The notes under the pieces were generated by a model that saw only the letters and a list, made by a program, of their open reading frames with translations, did not search any database and was not told the origin of the DNA. The translations under genes were made by a program, and so were the position numbers. Below, piece after piece: positions 36,047-45,536 of a DNA stretch of 64,000 bases. This stretch comes from Kibdelosporangium aridum. Lineage in GTDB: Bacteria; Actinomycetota; Actinomycetes; Mycobacteriales; Pseudonocardiaceae. Each line of letters opens with the position of its first letter. The stretch's first letter is position 1. Location: the NCBI RefSeq assembly GCF_900176515.1, contig NZ_FWXV01000001.1, forward strand, positions 1,500,564 through 1,564,563, given 5' to 3'.

Positions 36047-39000
36047 ATGCCGCGCCATCAGCAGACGAACAAGAGTGAACATGCATTAACCGACATTCAC
36101 TCGTCCCTGGGGCCGCACCACGCGTTCCCCCGGCATAGCACTGTCCTAGATCTGTTTTGCGAACAACGATGGCGCGCCCCGGACCGGCCCGCCATCCGCT
36201 ACCGCGACACCACGATAAGCTATGCGGACCTCGACGCCGCGGCCAATGCGACCGCCAATCAGCTGATCGATAACGGCGTGTCGAAGGGGCAATTGATACC
36301 CGTACTGGTCGCGGACGGGCCCGAATTCCCGACCTCGCTCTTCGGCGTGATGAAGACGGGTTCGGCGTTCGTGCCACTGGATCCGGCATGGCCGATCGAC
36401 CGGCTCAACGCGATCATGGCCGAACTGACGCCGCCTGCCATCGTGGCGTCGCCAGCCACTGTGGAGACCGTCACCGAGCTGCGATGGGCTCTTCCCACCG
36501 TGATCGTCGACTGCGCACAGTCGCGGCACGACCCAGCCGCGCCGATTCCGCCACCCGTGGGCCGGGAGCCCGGACCCGAAGACCTGATCTACGGGTTCTA
36601 CACGTCCGGCTCGACCGGAACGCCCAAGTGCGCGCTCAACCATCACCGCGGCCTGGTCAACAGGTTGACCACGATGTCGCGCCGGTTCGGCGACGGGGCC
36701 GATCACGTGACACTGCAGAACAGCAGGTCCACTTTCGACTCCTCGATGTGGCAGGTGCTGTGGCCCTTGGTGTCCGGTGGTCAGGTGGTGCTGCCGCACC
36801 GCGACGGGATCCTCGATCTCGAACAGACTGCGATGACGATCGGTCGTTACGGCGTCACGGTCACCGACTTCGTGCCGTCCGTGCTCGCGGTCTTCGTCGC
36901 GCTGTTGGAGTTGCGTGAGGACCTGCGTGAGGTGACATCGTGCCTGCGGCGCGTGCTGATCGGTGGCGAACCGGCCACCCCCGGTGTCGTGCACCGGCTG
37001 CGCGCGCTGTTGCCCGGCATCAAGGTCACCAACACGTTCGGGCCGACCGAGTGTTCGATCGGGTCGGTGTTCCACGAGATCACCGACGCGGACGTGGAGC
37101 GGATTCCGATCGGCCGTCCGATCGACAACACCGCCGCGATCGTGCTCGACGACGACCTTGAACCCGTCGGCGTCAACACGCCCGGCGAGGTGTACCTCGG
37201 CGGCGAGTGCGTCGGCGCGGGCTACCTCAACGACCCCGAGCGCACGGCTGGCGTGCTTGTGGACAACCCGTTTCCCGAGATCCCCGGCGCGAAGTTATAC
37301 CGGACAGGCGATCTGGCCCGGGTCGGTGAGGACGGGCTGCTGTACTTCGCCGGCCGGATGGACGAGCAGGTCAAGCTCGGCGGAGTCCGGGTCGAGCTCG
37401 GCGACGTCGGGTCGGCCCTGACCGACCACCCGCTCGTCGGCAGCGCGATCGCGGTCGTACTCGGTGAAGCACCGGACTCCACTTTGGTCGGATGCGTCAC
37501 GCCGCGTTTGGCTGACAATCCGCCGAGCCCCGCGCAGCTTCGTGAGTACGCGACGGAGAAACTGCCGGCCGAGCAAGTCCCGCAGCAGATCGTGGTGCTC
37601 GATGCCCTGCCGCTGAACCACAACGGCAAGGTGGACCGGAAGGCGTTGTCCGCGATCATCACGGCCGAGACGGCACGGCAGACCGGCCCCGCCGAGCACA
37701 TCGAGCCGCCTGCCAACCCGATGGAAGAGCTGGTTAGTTCAGCCTGGTGCGAAGTGCTGGGACTGGACCAGGTTTGTGTGGTCACACCGTTCGCCGACTA
37801 CGGCGGCAACTCGCTGATCGCCAACCGGCTCACCGTCGCGGTCAGCGCGAGGCTGGACACCACGGTGCGGCCCAGGGATCTGCTTGTCGAGCCGACCGTG
37901 CGCGCCCAGGCGGAGCGGTTGGCCAGGGGAGTGGACGACGACAGCGCCGAACTGGCCTACCTCAAGCACGACATCGAGTGGCGGCCGCCGCAGACACTGC
38001 TGGTCACGGGCGCGACCGGGTTCGTCGGTGCGCATATCTTCGCCGAGTTGCTGGTCAACTCCAACGCGACTCTGATCTGCCTCGTGCGGTGCGCCGACCA
38101 GGCTGACGGAGTCCGGCGGCTGACCGAGGTTCTCGAGCAGTACCAGCTGACGTCCGCGTGCCAGCTGTTGCCCGCGATGCTGAAGACCGGACGGGTCGAG
38201 GTGGTCCCCGGTGACCTGGGCAGTGAGCTGCTCGGCATGTCGCAGTGGCAGTTCGACGCCATCGCGTCGAGCGTGTCCGGCGTCGTCAACGCCGCGGGCG
38301 CGGTCAACTTCCTGTCCGGCTATCTGGACCACCGCCCGACCAATGTGCTTGGCGTGCAAGAGCTCATCAAACTCGCCGCGGGCGGTGCCCGCGTGCACAC
38401 CCTGTCCACATTGAGCATCTTCCCGCCCGACGAGCCGGCCGGCAGGCGCATCACCGAGGAGCAGATGCCGGCGCCGGATCAGGTCGCCGGGGACGGCTAC
38501 AACAGGTCGAAGTACGTCGCGGAATGCTTGCTGGCCAACGCGCGCAAGCAAGGCATCGGCTCGGTGGCGTACCGGCTCGGCGAAGTCTGGCCACACCAGT
38601 CGATGGGAGTGGCCAACCCAGGTTCGCTCGCGCACAACCTGTTGTACGCGTGCGCTCGCACTGGATGCGTGTTCCAGACCGACGCCAAGACAGACGTGAC
38701 ACCGGTTGATGTGGTCAGCCAGCTCGTGTCTGGTGCCGCCACCGGGGACATCGAGGTACCCGACGGCGCGGTGCACGTGCTGTGGCCGCGAACTCTGCGC
38801 TTCGCCGAGGCGTTCGAGACACTCGCCGATCGGTGCGGGCTGGACCACGTGGCCTACGGGCAGTTCCGCGAGCGCGTCGAAGCCGCTGCCGAGTTCGATC
38901 GGAGGCTTGCCGGGCTGCAACTGCTGTTGCCGCCGCCGAACGGCAACGGCGACGTAGCGCCTGCGGAATTCGACCGGATGTTCACCGACAGCTCCAGGCA

Positions 39001-39130
39001 GTTCGACACCGAGCGGTTCAACAACCACGCGGTCTCGCTTGCGCGGCCCGCGGCGGACGCGCTCGCGACACTCGACAGCTATCTCACCGGACTGGCCGAC
39101 ATTCCCGCTTTGGTACCACAGGAAAGGTAA
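36047..39130 (+). CDS. Nonribosomal peptide synthetase: adenylation, carrier, thioester reductase
   Basis: 1027 residues, order A-T-R with no condensation domain. The A domain has [13 protein letters not shown] (A3), FDSSMW (A4), FGPTECS (A5), YRTGDLAR (A7) and [11 protein letters not shown] (A10). Residues at the usual specificity positions read approximately D-S-W-D-L-G-T-I-G-K by hand alignment to GrsA; no substrate is assigned. Carrier Ser is in YGGNSLIA. The reductase has [11 protein letters not shown] and the catalytic YNRSK. It should activate an amino acid and release it reductively as an aldehyde or alcohol. Start ATG at 36047 after GGGGG. First large gene of the operon; MbtH follows after 5 bases. 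Confidence 0.93.
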   Translation: MPRHQQTNKSEHALTDIHSSLGPHHAFPRHSTVLDLFCEQRWRAPDRPAIRYRDTTISYADLDAAANATANQLIDNGVSKGQLIPVLVADGPEFPTSLFGVMKTGSAFVPLDPAWPIDRLNAIMAELTPPAIVASPATVETVTELRWALPTVIVDCAQSRHDPAAPIPPPVGREPGPEDLIYGFYTSGSTGTPKCALNHHRGLVNRLTTMSRRFGDGADHVTLQNSRSTFDSSMWQVLWPLVSGGQVVLPHRDGILDLEQTAMTIGRYGVTVTDFVPSVLAVFVALLELREDLREVTSCLRRVLIGGEPATPGVVHRLRALLPGIKVTNTFGPTECSIGSVFHEITDADVERIPIGRPIDNTAAIVLDDDLEPVGVNTPGEVYLGGECVGAGYLNDPERTAGVLVDNPFPEIPGAKLYRTGDLARVGEDGLLYFAGRMDEQVKLGGVRVELGDVGSALTDHPLVGSAIAVVLGEAPDSTLVGCVTPRLADNPPSPAQLREYATEKLPAEQVPQQIVVLDALPLNHNGKVDRKALSAIITAETARQTGPAEHIEPPANPMEELVSSAWCEVLGLDQVCVVTPFADYGGNSLIANRLTVAVSARLDTTVRPRDLLVEPTVRAQAERLARGVDDDSAELAYLKHDIEWRPPQTLLVTGATGFVGAHIFAELLVNSNATLICLVRCADQADGVRRLTEVLEQYQLTSACQLLPAMLKTGRVEVVPGDLGSELLGMSQWQFDAIASSVSGVVNAAGAVNFLSGYLDHRPTNVLGVQELIKLAAGGARVHTLSTLSIFPPDEPAGRRITEEQMPAPDQVAGDGYNRSKYVAECLLANARKQGIGSVAYRLGEVWPHQSMGVANPGSLAHNLLYACARTGCVFQTDAKTDVTPVDVVSQLVSGAATGDIEVPDGAVHVLWPRTLRFAEAFETLADRCGLDHVAYGQFRERVEAAAEFDRRLAGLQLLLPPPNGNGDVAPAEFDRMFTDSSRQFDTERFNNHAVSLARPAADALATLDSYLTGLADIPALVPQER

Positions 39131-39135
39131 ACGCG

Positions 39136-39312
39136 ATGGAAACCCAGTTCGTCGTGGTGATCAACCACGAGGAGCAGTACTCGATCTGGCCGGAAGGCCG
39201 GGAGATTCCGAACGGCTGGCGTGAAGCCGGCGTTTCCGGCAGCAAGAGCGATTGCCTGGCACACATCGCGGGGGTGTGGACCGATCTGCGCCCGCTGAGC
39301 GTGCGCCGGTGA
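39136..39312 (+). CDS. MbtH-like protein
   Basis: 58 residues carrying the family signature [19 protein letters not shown] and the tryptophan pair that packs against A domains, then [20 protein letters not shown]. Such proteins bind and stabilise adenylation domains. Located between the two NRPS genes in the operon, so either or both A domains may need it. Confidence 0.95.
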   Translation: METQFVVVINHEEQYSIWPEGREIPNGWREAGVSGSKSDCLAHIAGVWTDLRPLSVRR

Positions 39313-39329
39313 AGGAGGAGACCCAGACC

Positions 39330-42300
39330 ATGAACACCACACCCAACGACGGCAATGTAGCCGATATCCGGCGCGCACTGCTGGAGAGGAAGGTCCGCCA
39401 GCGCGTGGCGGAAAGGGCCGAGCGGGAGCGGATCGTCCAGGTTCCGCGAACGGGCAAGATGGCCATCGCCGACCAGCAGCGGTTCCTGTGGTTCCTGCAC
39501 CAGATGGTCGGCGGCGCCCCGGTCTACAACGTGCCGTTCGCGATGCGCCTGCGCGGACCGCTCGACATCGAGCGGCTGTCCGAGGCGTTCCGGGGGATCG
39601 TCACGCGGCACGAGAGCCTGCGCACCCGGTTCGGCGATGAGCACGGCGTGCCGTTCCAGGCCGTCGACCCGCCGCCCGAGACGTGGGACCTGCCGGTGAC
39701 CGACGGCACCGAGGAGTCCATCCAGGACTGGATCGACCAGCACGTCCGCGAGGAGTTCGACCTGCGCAACGGACCGCCGTACCGGTTCGGGTTACTGCGG
39801 CTCGGTCCCGAGGACCACGTGCTGTCCATCGTGTGGCATCACATCGTCATCGACGGCTGGTCGTCACGCCAGTTCGCCGACGAGCTGGCGACCCGGTACA
39901 GCGATCCGGACGCGCAGTTCGAACCGATCACCCTGCATCCCGCCGACTACGCGGCGTGGCAACGGCTTTGGCTGCTCAGTGAGGAGCCGGAGAAGCAGGT
40001 GGAGTACTGGCGCTCCACACTGGACGGGATGGAACCACTGGAGATCCGCGGCGACCGGCCGCGTCCCTCCGCACCCACCGGTGCCGGGCACATCCACCAG
40101 GAGCGCCTGCCGGACGACCTCGCACGGGACATCCGCGACATGGCCAAGGCCGAGGGGGTTTCCCTGCTCGCCTTGACGATGGCCGGGTACCAGGTCGTGA
40201 TGAACCGCTACACCGGCCAGACCGACATCGCGCTCGGATCTGTCCTCTCCGGACGGACACGCTCGGAGACCGAGCCGATGATGGGGTTCTTCGCCAACAC
40301 TGTCGTGGTTCGCGGCGACGTGGACGGCAATCCGGTGTTCCGTGACCTGGTGCAGGCGACCAACAACAACATCATCGAGGCGATGGCCCACCAGGACGTG
40401 CCGTTCGGCCGTCTGGTCGAGGCGCTGAGCCCTGAGCGGGTGCCAGGTCGCAATCCGGTGGTCGCGCACCTGTTCACGCTGCTGCCGGAGCAGATGATCG
40501 CCCGCTGGCGGCTGTCCGGCGTCGACGTCGAAATGCTCACGCCGCAGCCGGAGACGACCCGGTTCGACATCACCTTCCAGATCAACGACCTGCCCGACGG
40601 CGGCTTGGGCGTGTGGATCGAATACACCTCCGAGCTGTTCGACCACAGCACGATCAAACGACTGGTCGAGCACTTCAAGACGGTCATGGCCGACGCGCTG
40701 TCCAGGCCGGACGCCCGGATGGACGCGCTGGACATCATGCCCGACAACGAGTACGTGCGGGTGCTGACCGAGTGGAACCCCCAGCCAGGTCAGACCGACG
40801 GGCGCCTGCTGCACGAACTGTTCACGGCCCACGTGGCCAAAGCACCCGACGCGGTCGCTATGAGGTTCGCGGGGCAGGACCTGACCTACGCGCAGTTGGA
40901 CGAGCGGTCCAGCAGGCTGGCGCACGCCCTTGTCGACGACTTCAAGGTCGTGCCAGGGCGCGTGGTCGGCGTGTTGGTGGAGCGCGGATTCAACCTGCCT
41001 GCCGCCGAACTCGGCGTGCTCAAGGCAGGCGGCGCGTGGCTGCCGCTCGACCCGCAGTATCCGCCGGACCGGCTGGCCTACCAGCTGAGCGACGCCGACG
41101 TGGCAGCGGTCGTGACGACTTCGGATCTGGCCGACCGGCTGCCCGCCGAGGTGCCGCGGATGCTGCTGGACTCGGACGTGCTCGACGGACGGGAGGTTTC
41201 GCCGCCTTCGGTGGCCGTGAACCAGGAGGACGCGGCGTACGTCATCTACACGTCCGGCTCGACCGGAACTCCCAAGGGCGTAATCGTCCCGCATCGGGCC
41301 GTGGTGAACTTCTGCACCACCTTCCAGCAGATGTTCTCGGTGACACCGGACGACCGGATCCTGCAGTTCTCCAACCCAGCCTTCGACGTCAGCGTGTCGG
41401 ACGTGTTCTCGACTCTGACGGCGGGCGGGACCATCGTGGGCGCGCCTCGCGCGGAGCTGCTCGAGCCGGAGAAGCTGCAGGCGTTGCTGGCCAAGGAGCG
41501 GGTGACGATGGTCGACATCCCACCTGCCGTGCTCGGCCTGCTCGATCCGTCCACATTGGACGATCTACGGGTGTGCTTCATCGGCATGGAGCCGTTCGGC
41601 CCCGATCTGGTCAACAAGTGGTCCAAGCCAGGGCGCGAGTTCCACAACGGTTACGGGCCCACCGAGGTCACCGTGACGTGCGTGGACTACCTGTGTCCGG
41701 CGGAGCCGCTGGACGGGCCGCCGCCGATCGGCCGGGCGATGGCCAATCAGCGGGCGTACGTGCTGGACAGCGCGTTGCGGCCGGTGCCGGTCGGCGTCCC
41801 GGGCGAGCTCTTCATGGCGGGCGCTGGTCTTGCGATCGGCTATCTCGGCAGGCCGGACCAGACCGCCGAGAAGTTCCTGCCCGACCCGTTCGCGACCAAC
41901 CCGGGCGAGCGCATGTACGCCACCGGCGACCTGGTGCGCTGGAACGCCGACGGCAACCTGGAGTTCCTTGGCCGGGTCGACCGCCAGGTGAAGCTGCGCG
42001 GCCTGCGCGTGGAGCTCGGCGAGATCGAACACGCCATCGAGAGCTTTGCTGGCGTGCGACAGAGCGTCGTGACCGTGCGGGACCAGGGCACGCCATCGGC
42101 TTGGCTGGCCGCCTATGTGGTCGGTGAGTTCGACCAGGACGCGCTGCGCGAACACCTGACCGAACGGTTGCCGCTGCACATGGTGCCCACCGACTACGTG
42201 GCACTTGAGCAGCTCCCGCTGACCTCGACCGGGAAGATCGACCACGCGAAGCTGCCCAACCCGCGGCCGGAAGGCGAAGTGCAGCAGGTCGAGCTGACCA

Positions 42301-42623
42301 CCGAGACACAACGCCGGGTGGCCGAGATCTGGCAGGGCTTGCTGAGCCTCGATCCGGGCACCATCGGCGCGCAGGACAACTTCTTCCTGCTCGGTGGCAA
42401 CTCACTGCAGGTGACCCAGTTGGTCTCGCGGGTGCGTGACGCCTTCCAGGTCACGCTCGACCCGCGGCGGTTGTTCAGCTACCCGACGCTCAGCCAGTAC
42501 GCGGGCCAGATCGACGAGGCGCAGCGGGCACTGCTGGGCGATGACGAGGTGTCGAAGCTGGAAGCCGAGATCGCCGATCTGTCCGAAGAGGAACTCGATC
42601 GGTTGCTGAACGAGAAGAGCTGA
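39330..42623 (+). CDS. Nonribosomal peptide synthetase: condensation, adenylation, carrier
   Basis: 1097 residues. The condensation domain has an intact HHIVIDGW active site. The A domain has [37 protein letters not shown] and STGKIDHAKL. Hand-read specificity residues are about D-V-S-D-F-G-G-V-T-K, not a familiar code; the usual AGEA-type stretch reads IGMEP, which is odd. Carrier Ser is in LLGGNSLQV. No integrated thioesterase; a separate one follows. ATG at 39330 with GGAGGAG nine bases upstream. It overlaps the thioesterase gene by one base (TGATG). Confidence 0.94.
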   Translation: MNTTPNDGNVADIRRALLERKVRQRVAERAERERIVQVPRTGKMAIADQQRFLWFLHQMVGGAPVYNVPFAMRLRGPLDIERLSEAFRGIVTRHESLRTRFGDEHGVPFQAVDPPPETWDLPVTDGTEESIQDWIDQHVREEFDLRNGPPYRFGLLRLGPEDHVLSIVWHHIVIDGWSSRQFADELATRYSDPDAQFEPITLHPADYAAWQRLWLLSEEPEKQVEYWRSTLDGMEPLEIRGDRPRPSAPTGAGHIHQERLPDDLARDIRDMAKAEGVSLLALTMAGYQVVMNRYTGQTDIALGSVLSGRTRSETEPMMGFFANTVVVRGDVDGNPVFRDLVQATNNNIIEAMAHQDVPFGRLVEALSPERVPGRNPVVAHLFTLLPEQMIARWRLSGVDVEMLTPQPETTRFDITFQINDLPDGGLGVWIEYTSELFDHSTIKRLVEHFKTVMADALSRPDARMDALDIMPDNEYVRVLTEWNPQPGQTDGRLLHELFTAHVAKAPDAVAMRFAGQDLTYAQLDERSSRLAHALVDDFKVVPGRVVGVLVERGFNLPAAELGVLKAGGAWLPLDPQYPPDRLAYQLSDADVAAVVTTSDLADRLPAEVPRMLLDSDVLDGREVSPPSVAVNQEDAAYVIYTSGSTGTPKGVIVPHRAVVNFCTTFQQMFSVTPDDRILQFSNPAFDVSVSDVFSTLTAGGTIVGAPRAELLEPEKLQALLAKERVTMVDIPPAVLGLLDPSTLDDLRVCFIGMEPFGPDLVNKWSKPGREFHNGYGPTEVTVTCVDYLCPAEPLDGPPPIGRAMANQRAYVLDSALRPVPVGVPGELFMAGAGLAIGYLGRPDQTAEKFLPDPFATNPGERMYATGDLVRWNADGNLEFLGRVDRQVKLRGLRVELGEIEHAIESFAGVRQSVVTVRDQGTPSAWLAAYVVGEFDQDALREHLTERLPLHMVPTDYVALEQLPLTSTGKIDHAKLPNPRPEGEVQQVELTTETQRRVAEIWQGLLSLDPGTIGAQDNFFLLGGNSLQVTQLVSRVRDAFQVTLDPRRLFSYPTLSQYAGQIDEAQRALLGDDEVSKLEAEIADLSEEELDRLLNEKS

Positions 42624-43420
42624 TGTCCGGTTCACGTCCCTCCACTGTGGAGGAAAAACGACGCGCGGTGCTGCAACTGCGGTTACGGCGCATGCGTGAG
42701 GAGCTCGGCGCGGGGCGGTCGCAGGACACACAGGCGACCGTTTCCCCGCTCGTGCCGCTGAGGCCGGCCGGAACGCGGCCACCGCTGTTCCTCGTGCACG
42801 CGGTCGGTGGATCGGTGGCTCCCTACGTCGGGTTGGCCGGGCTGCTGGGTGACGACCAACCCGTGTACGCGTTGGAGGATCCGGGTCTTCAAGGCGACGC
42901 GGTGCAGGCACGGGGACTGCCTGCCATCGCCGCCGCCTACCTGGCAGCGGTCCGTGAGGTCCAGCCTGACGGGCCGCTGCACCTCGGTGGCTGGTCCGGC
43001 GGGGGAGCGATCGCGCTGGAAATGGCGCGCCAGGACGACGACGTCGCGGTGGTGCTTGTGATCGACACAGCGTTCCCGGCCGAACCAATCTATCCCGACG
43101 ACGACCAGCTGCGTACGTGGTTCGCCGCCGACATGGCGGGGATGGGTGCCGAGTTGGGCGAGGCCGAGTGGGCCAAGCGGTTCCCGGTGTTCGCCGCGAA
43201 TGTCCGAGCGTTCCTCGGGCACCGTCCGTCGCCTGTGGACGCACGGGTGGTGTTGCTGTGCACGGAGGACTCGGAGCCCGAATACCTTGACCGGTGGCGC
43301 GCCCTGTGCGACGACGTCCATGTGGTGCCGGGCAACCACTACACGATGTTCCAGTCCCCACACATCGAGGCGTTGGCGGAAGCGCTGCGCGACAGGCTAA
43401 GCGAGGTGAGTGTGCGATGA
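42623..43420 (+). CDS. Discrete thioesterase
   Basis: Alpha/beta-hydrolase thioesterase of 265 residues: GXSXG nucleophile in GWSGGGA, Asp in VIDTAFP and His in VPGNHYTMF. The first 40 residues are an unusual charged helical extension (EEKRRAVLQLRLRRMREEL) that may dock to the NRPS carrier. Acts as product-release or proofreading enzyme. Coupled to NRPS and dehydrogenase genes on both sides. Confidence 0.9.
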   Translation: MSGSRPSTVEEKRRAVLQLRLRRMREELGAGRSQDTQATVSPLVPLRPAGTRPPLFLVHAVGGSVAPYVGLAGLLGDDQPVYALEDPGLQGDAVQARGLPAIAAAYLAAVREVQPDGPLHLGGWSGGGAIALEMARQDDDVAVVLVIDTAFPAEPIYPDDDQLRTWFAADMAGMGAELGEAEWAKRFPVFAANVRAFLGHRPSPVDARVVLLCTEDSEPEYLDRWRALCDDVHVVPGNHYTMFQSPHIEALAEALRDRLSEVSVR

Positions 43421-44553
43421 TGCCGGTTCCGACGCCCGAGCAGGAACGCTTCCGGGCGGACGTGTGCAAGCTGCTGTGCGAAGACGAAGTGCGCGAGGAA
43501 GTGGCGCAGTCCCGCCGGGTGCCGTACGGCGAAGAGACCGGCGTGTGCGAGGTGCACAGGCGGCTGGGCAAGCTCGGCTGGCTGGCGATCAACTGGCCCG
43601 AGCGTTACGGCGGCTCGGGCGCCACGATCGTGGAGAAGGCCATCCTCACCGAGGAGATGATCCGCCACGGCGTGCCCGATAACGTCCACCAGCTGGGCAT
43701 CGACATCGTCGGGTCGGCGATCAACCTGTTCGGCACCCCGGAGCAGAAGGAGCGGTTCCTGCCAGGCCTCGCACGCGGCGAGACCACGGCCAACGTGCTG
43801 TTCAGCGAACCGGGTGTCGGATCCGACCTGGCATCGCTGACCACGCGCGCCGAGCCGGACGGCGACGGCTGGCGCCTGTACGGCAAGAAGATCTACAACA
43901 TGAAGGCGCAGCACAGTGATTTCGGCCTGTGCGCGGCCCGCACGTCGACCGGTCCGGTGAACTACTTCGGGATCACGCTGTTCCTGGTGCCGCTGCAGAG
44001 CATGGGTGTGGTCATCGAACCACTGTGGAACATGTCGGAGGAGCGGTTCGACTGCGTGACCCTCGACGGGATCAGGGTCGGGCCCGAGGACGTGCTCGGT
44101 GACGTCGACGACGGGTGGCAGGTGGCCAACAACGTGCTTCCGTTGGAGCGCACCGGATTGGACCACTCCGCCAAGGCCGAGCGCACGCTCGCCGCGCTGC
44201 AGGAGCACGCGCCCGAGGGCTGCGAGCAGCGGTTGGCGCAGCTGGAAACCCGCGTGCGCGCGGCGCGTCTGCTGGCGTGGCGGTGCATCGCGAACCTGCA
44301 CGAGGGCAAGCCTGACGAAGTGCAGTCGGCGACCGCCAAGTGGTACACCTCGGAGACGGCCAAGGAAGTATCGCTGGCGGCGGTTGAACTGCTTGGGCCG
44401 CAGGCGCTGCTGGACGCACGCGACCCGTCGGCGATCGCCGAGGGCGTGTTCGACAGCGCGGTGCGGGAGGCTCCGGGGCTCACCCTCGCCCAGGGTTCTT
44501 CGGAGATCATGCTTTTCTTTGTCGCCACATCGAAATTGGGGTTGCCGTCATGA
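43417..44553 (+). CDS. Acyl-CoA dehydrogenase-like flavoprotein, large subunit
   Basis: 378 residues with the complete family layout. The FAD-binding segment NVLFSEPGVGSDLASL and a C-terminal AQGSSEIML are present. The base-bearing position is not the YEGT form, so the catalytic Glu may lie elsewhere. Start ATG at 43417 overlaps the thioesterase stop. The next gene is a shorter homologue overlapping by 4 bases, a pairing reminiscent of heteromeric FadE enzymes. Likely introduces a double bond into an acyl or aminoacyl thioester intermediate. Confidence 0.88.
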   Translation: MMPVPTPEQERFRADVCKLLCEDEVREEVAQSRRVPYGEETGVCEVHRRLGKLGWLAINWPERYGGSGATIVEKAILTEEMIRHGVPDNVHQLGIDIVGSAINLFGTPEQKERFLPGLARGETTANVLFSEPGVGSDLASLTTRAEPDGDGWRLYGKKIYNMKAQHSDFGLCAARTSTGPVNYFGITLFLVPLQSMGVVIEPLWNMSEERFDCVTLDGIRVGPEDVLGDVDDGWQVANNVLPLERTGLDHSAKAERTLAALQEHAPEGCEQRLAQLETRVRAARLLAWRCIANLHEGKPDEVQSATAKWYTSETAKEVSLAAVELLGPQALLDARDPSAIAEGVFDSAVREAPGLTLAQGSSEIMLFFVATSKLGLPS

Positions 44554-45506
44554 CCGGAACGCAGACCGCGCCGATCGCCGAGTTCTTCGACGAGGAACTG
44601 GCGCCGCTGGTACGGCGGATGGCCGATCGGCCGCGCGCGGAAAACGGACCCAGCGACGAGGACCGTCGCGAAATCCGCGAGATGGTGTGGCAGGGACTGA
44701 TGGGGCTCGGTGCCCTGGACACCTCTGACACCGTGCGTCTGGCCGAGCTGCTGGGGTCGGTGGTCTACCAGGGCCCGCTGCTCGACACGCTGACCGCGCG
44801 GGAACTGTTCCAGGAGCACGATTTCGGCCAGGCGCCGGTGGCATTGGCTGTCGCGGCCGATCAGTGGTCCACTCAGGACGATTCGATCACCGCGCGGCGC
44901 ACGTTCGTCGGGTTCGCGGCGGAGGTGGACTACTTCGTCGTGGGCGGCGTCGATGCGTCCGGGATGCGACTGGCACTCGTGCGTGCCGATCATGAGTCCA
45001 TCACCACGCGGCGGCACGAGGAAACGGGCCGAGGCGAGGAGTACGAAGTGGACTTCGCGGGAACGCCCGTGACCGCGTGGGCTGATGCCTTCACTGGATG
45101 GGAGACAGCACTGGCCAACGCACGTGTGCGCCAGGCAGCGTATCTCGTCGGTCTTACGCAGGCCGCGCTCGATCACGCCGTCGACTACGCCAAGACACGC
45201 CGCCAGTTCGGCCAGCCCATCGGCAAGTTCCAAGGCGTGGCCTTCCGGCTCAGCGAACTGTCGATGCACATCGAGGCGACGCGCTTGCTGGTGCACGACC
45301 ACGACGCGACCGCACGCGCGGCAGCCAACCTCGCAGCGGCGTCGGATCTGGCTCGTACCGCCACGACGCAGACCATGCAGGTCAACGGCGCGGTGGGCAT
45401 GCAGTCCGACAACGACGCCCAGTTGTACTACCGAAGGGCGGCAGTCGAATCGGTGCGCCTCGGCACACCGGCCCAACTGCGCCGCGAGAGTTGGGAGAGG
45501 CGATGA
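44550..45506 (+). CDS. Acyl-CoA dehydrogenase-like protein, short subunit
   Basis: 318 residues, shorter than normal acyl-CoA dehydrogenases. The C-terminal helical domain is well kept (AKTRRQFGQPIGKFQGVAF and VNGAVGMQSD), but the N-terminal and middle domains are reduced and no clear catalytic Glu is seen. Probably pairs with the preceding protein as the non-catalytic or FAD-half partner. ATGA overlap supports fixed stoichiometry. Confidence 0.83.
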   Translation: MTGTQTAPIAEFFDEELAPLVRRMADRPRAENGPSDEDRREIREMVWQGLMGLGALDTSDTVRLAELLGSVVYQGPLLDTLTARELFQEHDFGQAPVALAVAADQWSTQDDSITARRTFVGFAAEVDYFVVGGVDASGMRLALVRADHESITTRRHEETGRGEEYEVDFAGTPVTAWADAFTGWETALANARVRQAAYLVGLTQAALDHAVDYAKTRRQFGQPIGKFQGVAFRLSELSMHIEATRLLVHDHDATARAAANLAAASDLARTATTQTMQVNGAVGMQSDNDAQLYYRRAAVESVRLGTPAQLRRESWERR

Positions 45507-45536
45507 CGGTTCCCGGACGACGCAGGGGATTGACCG

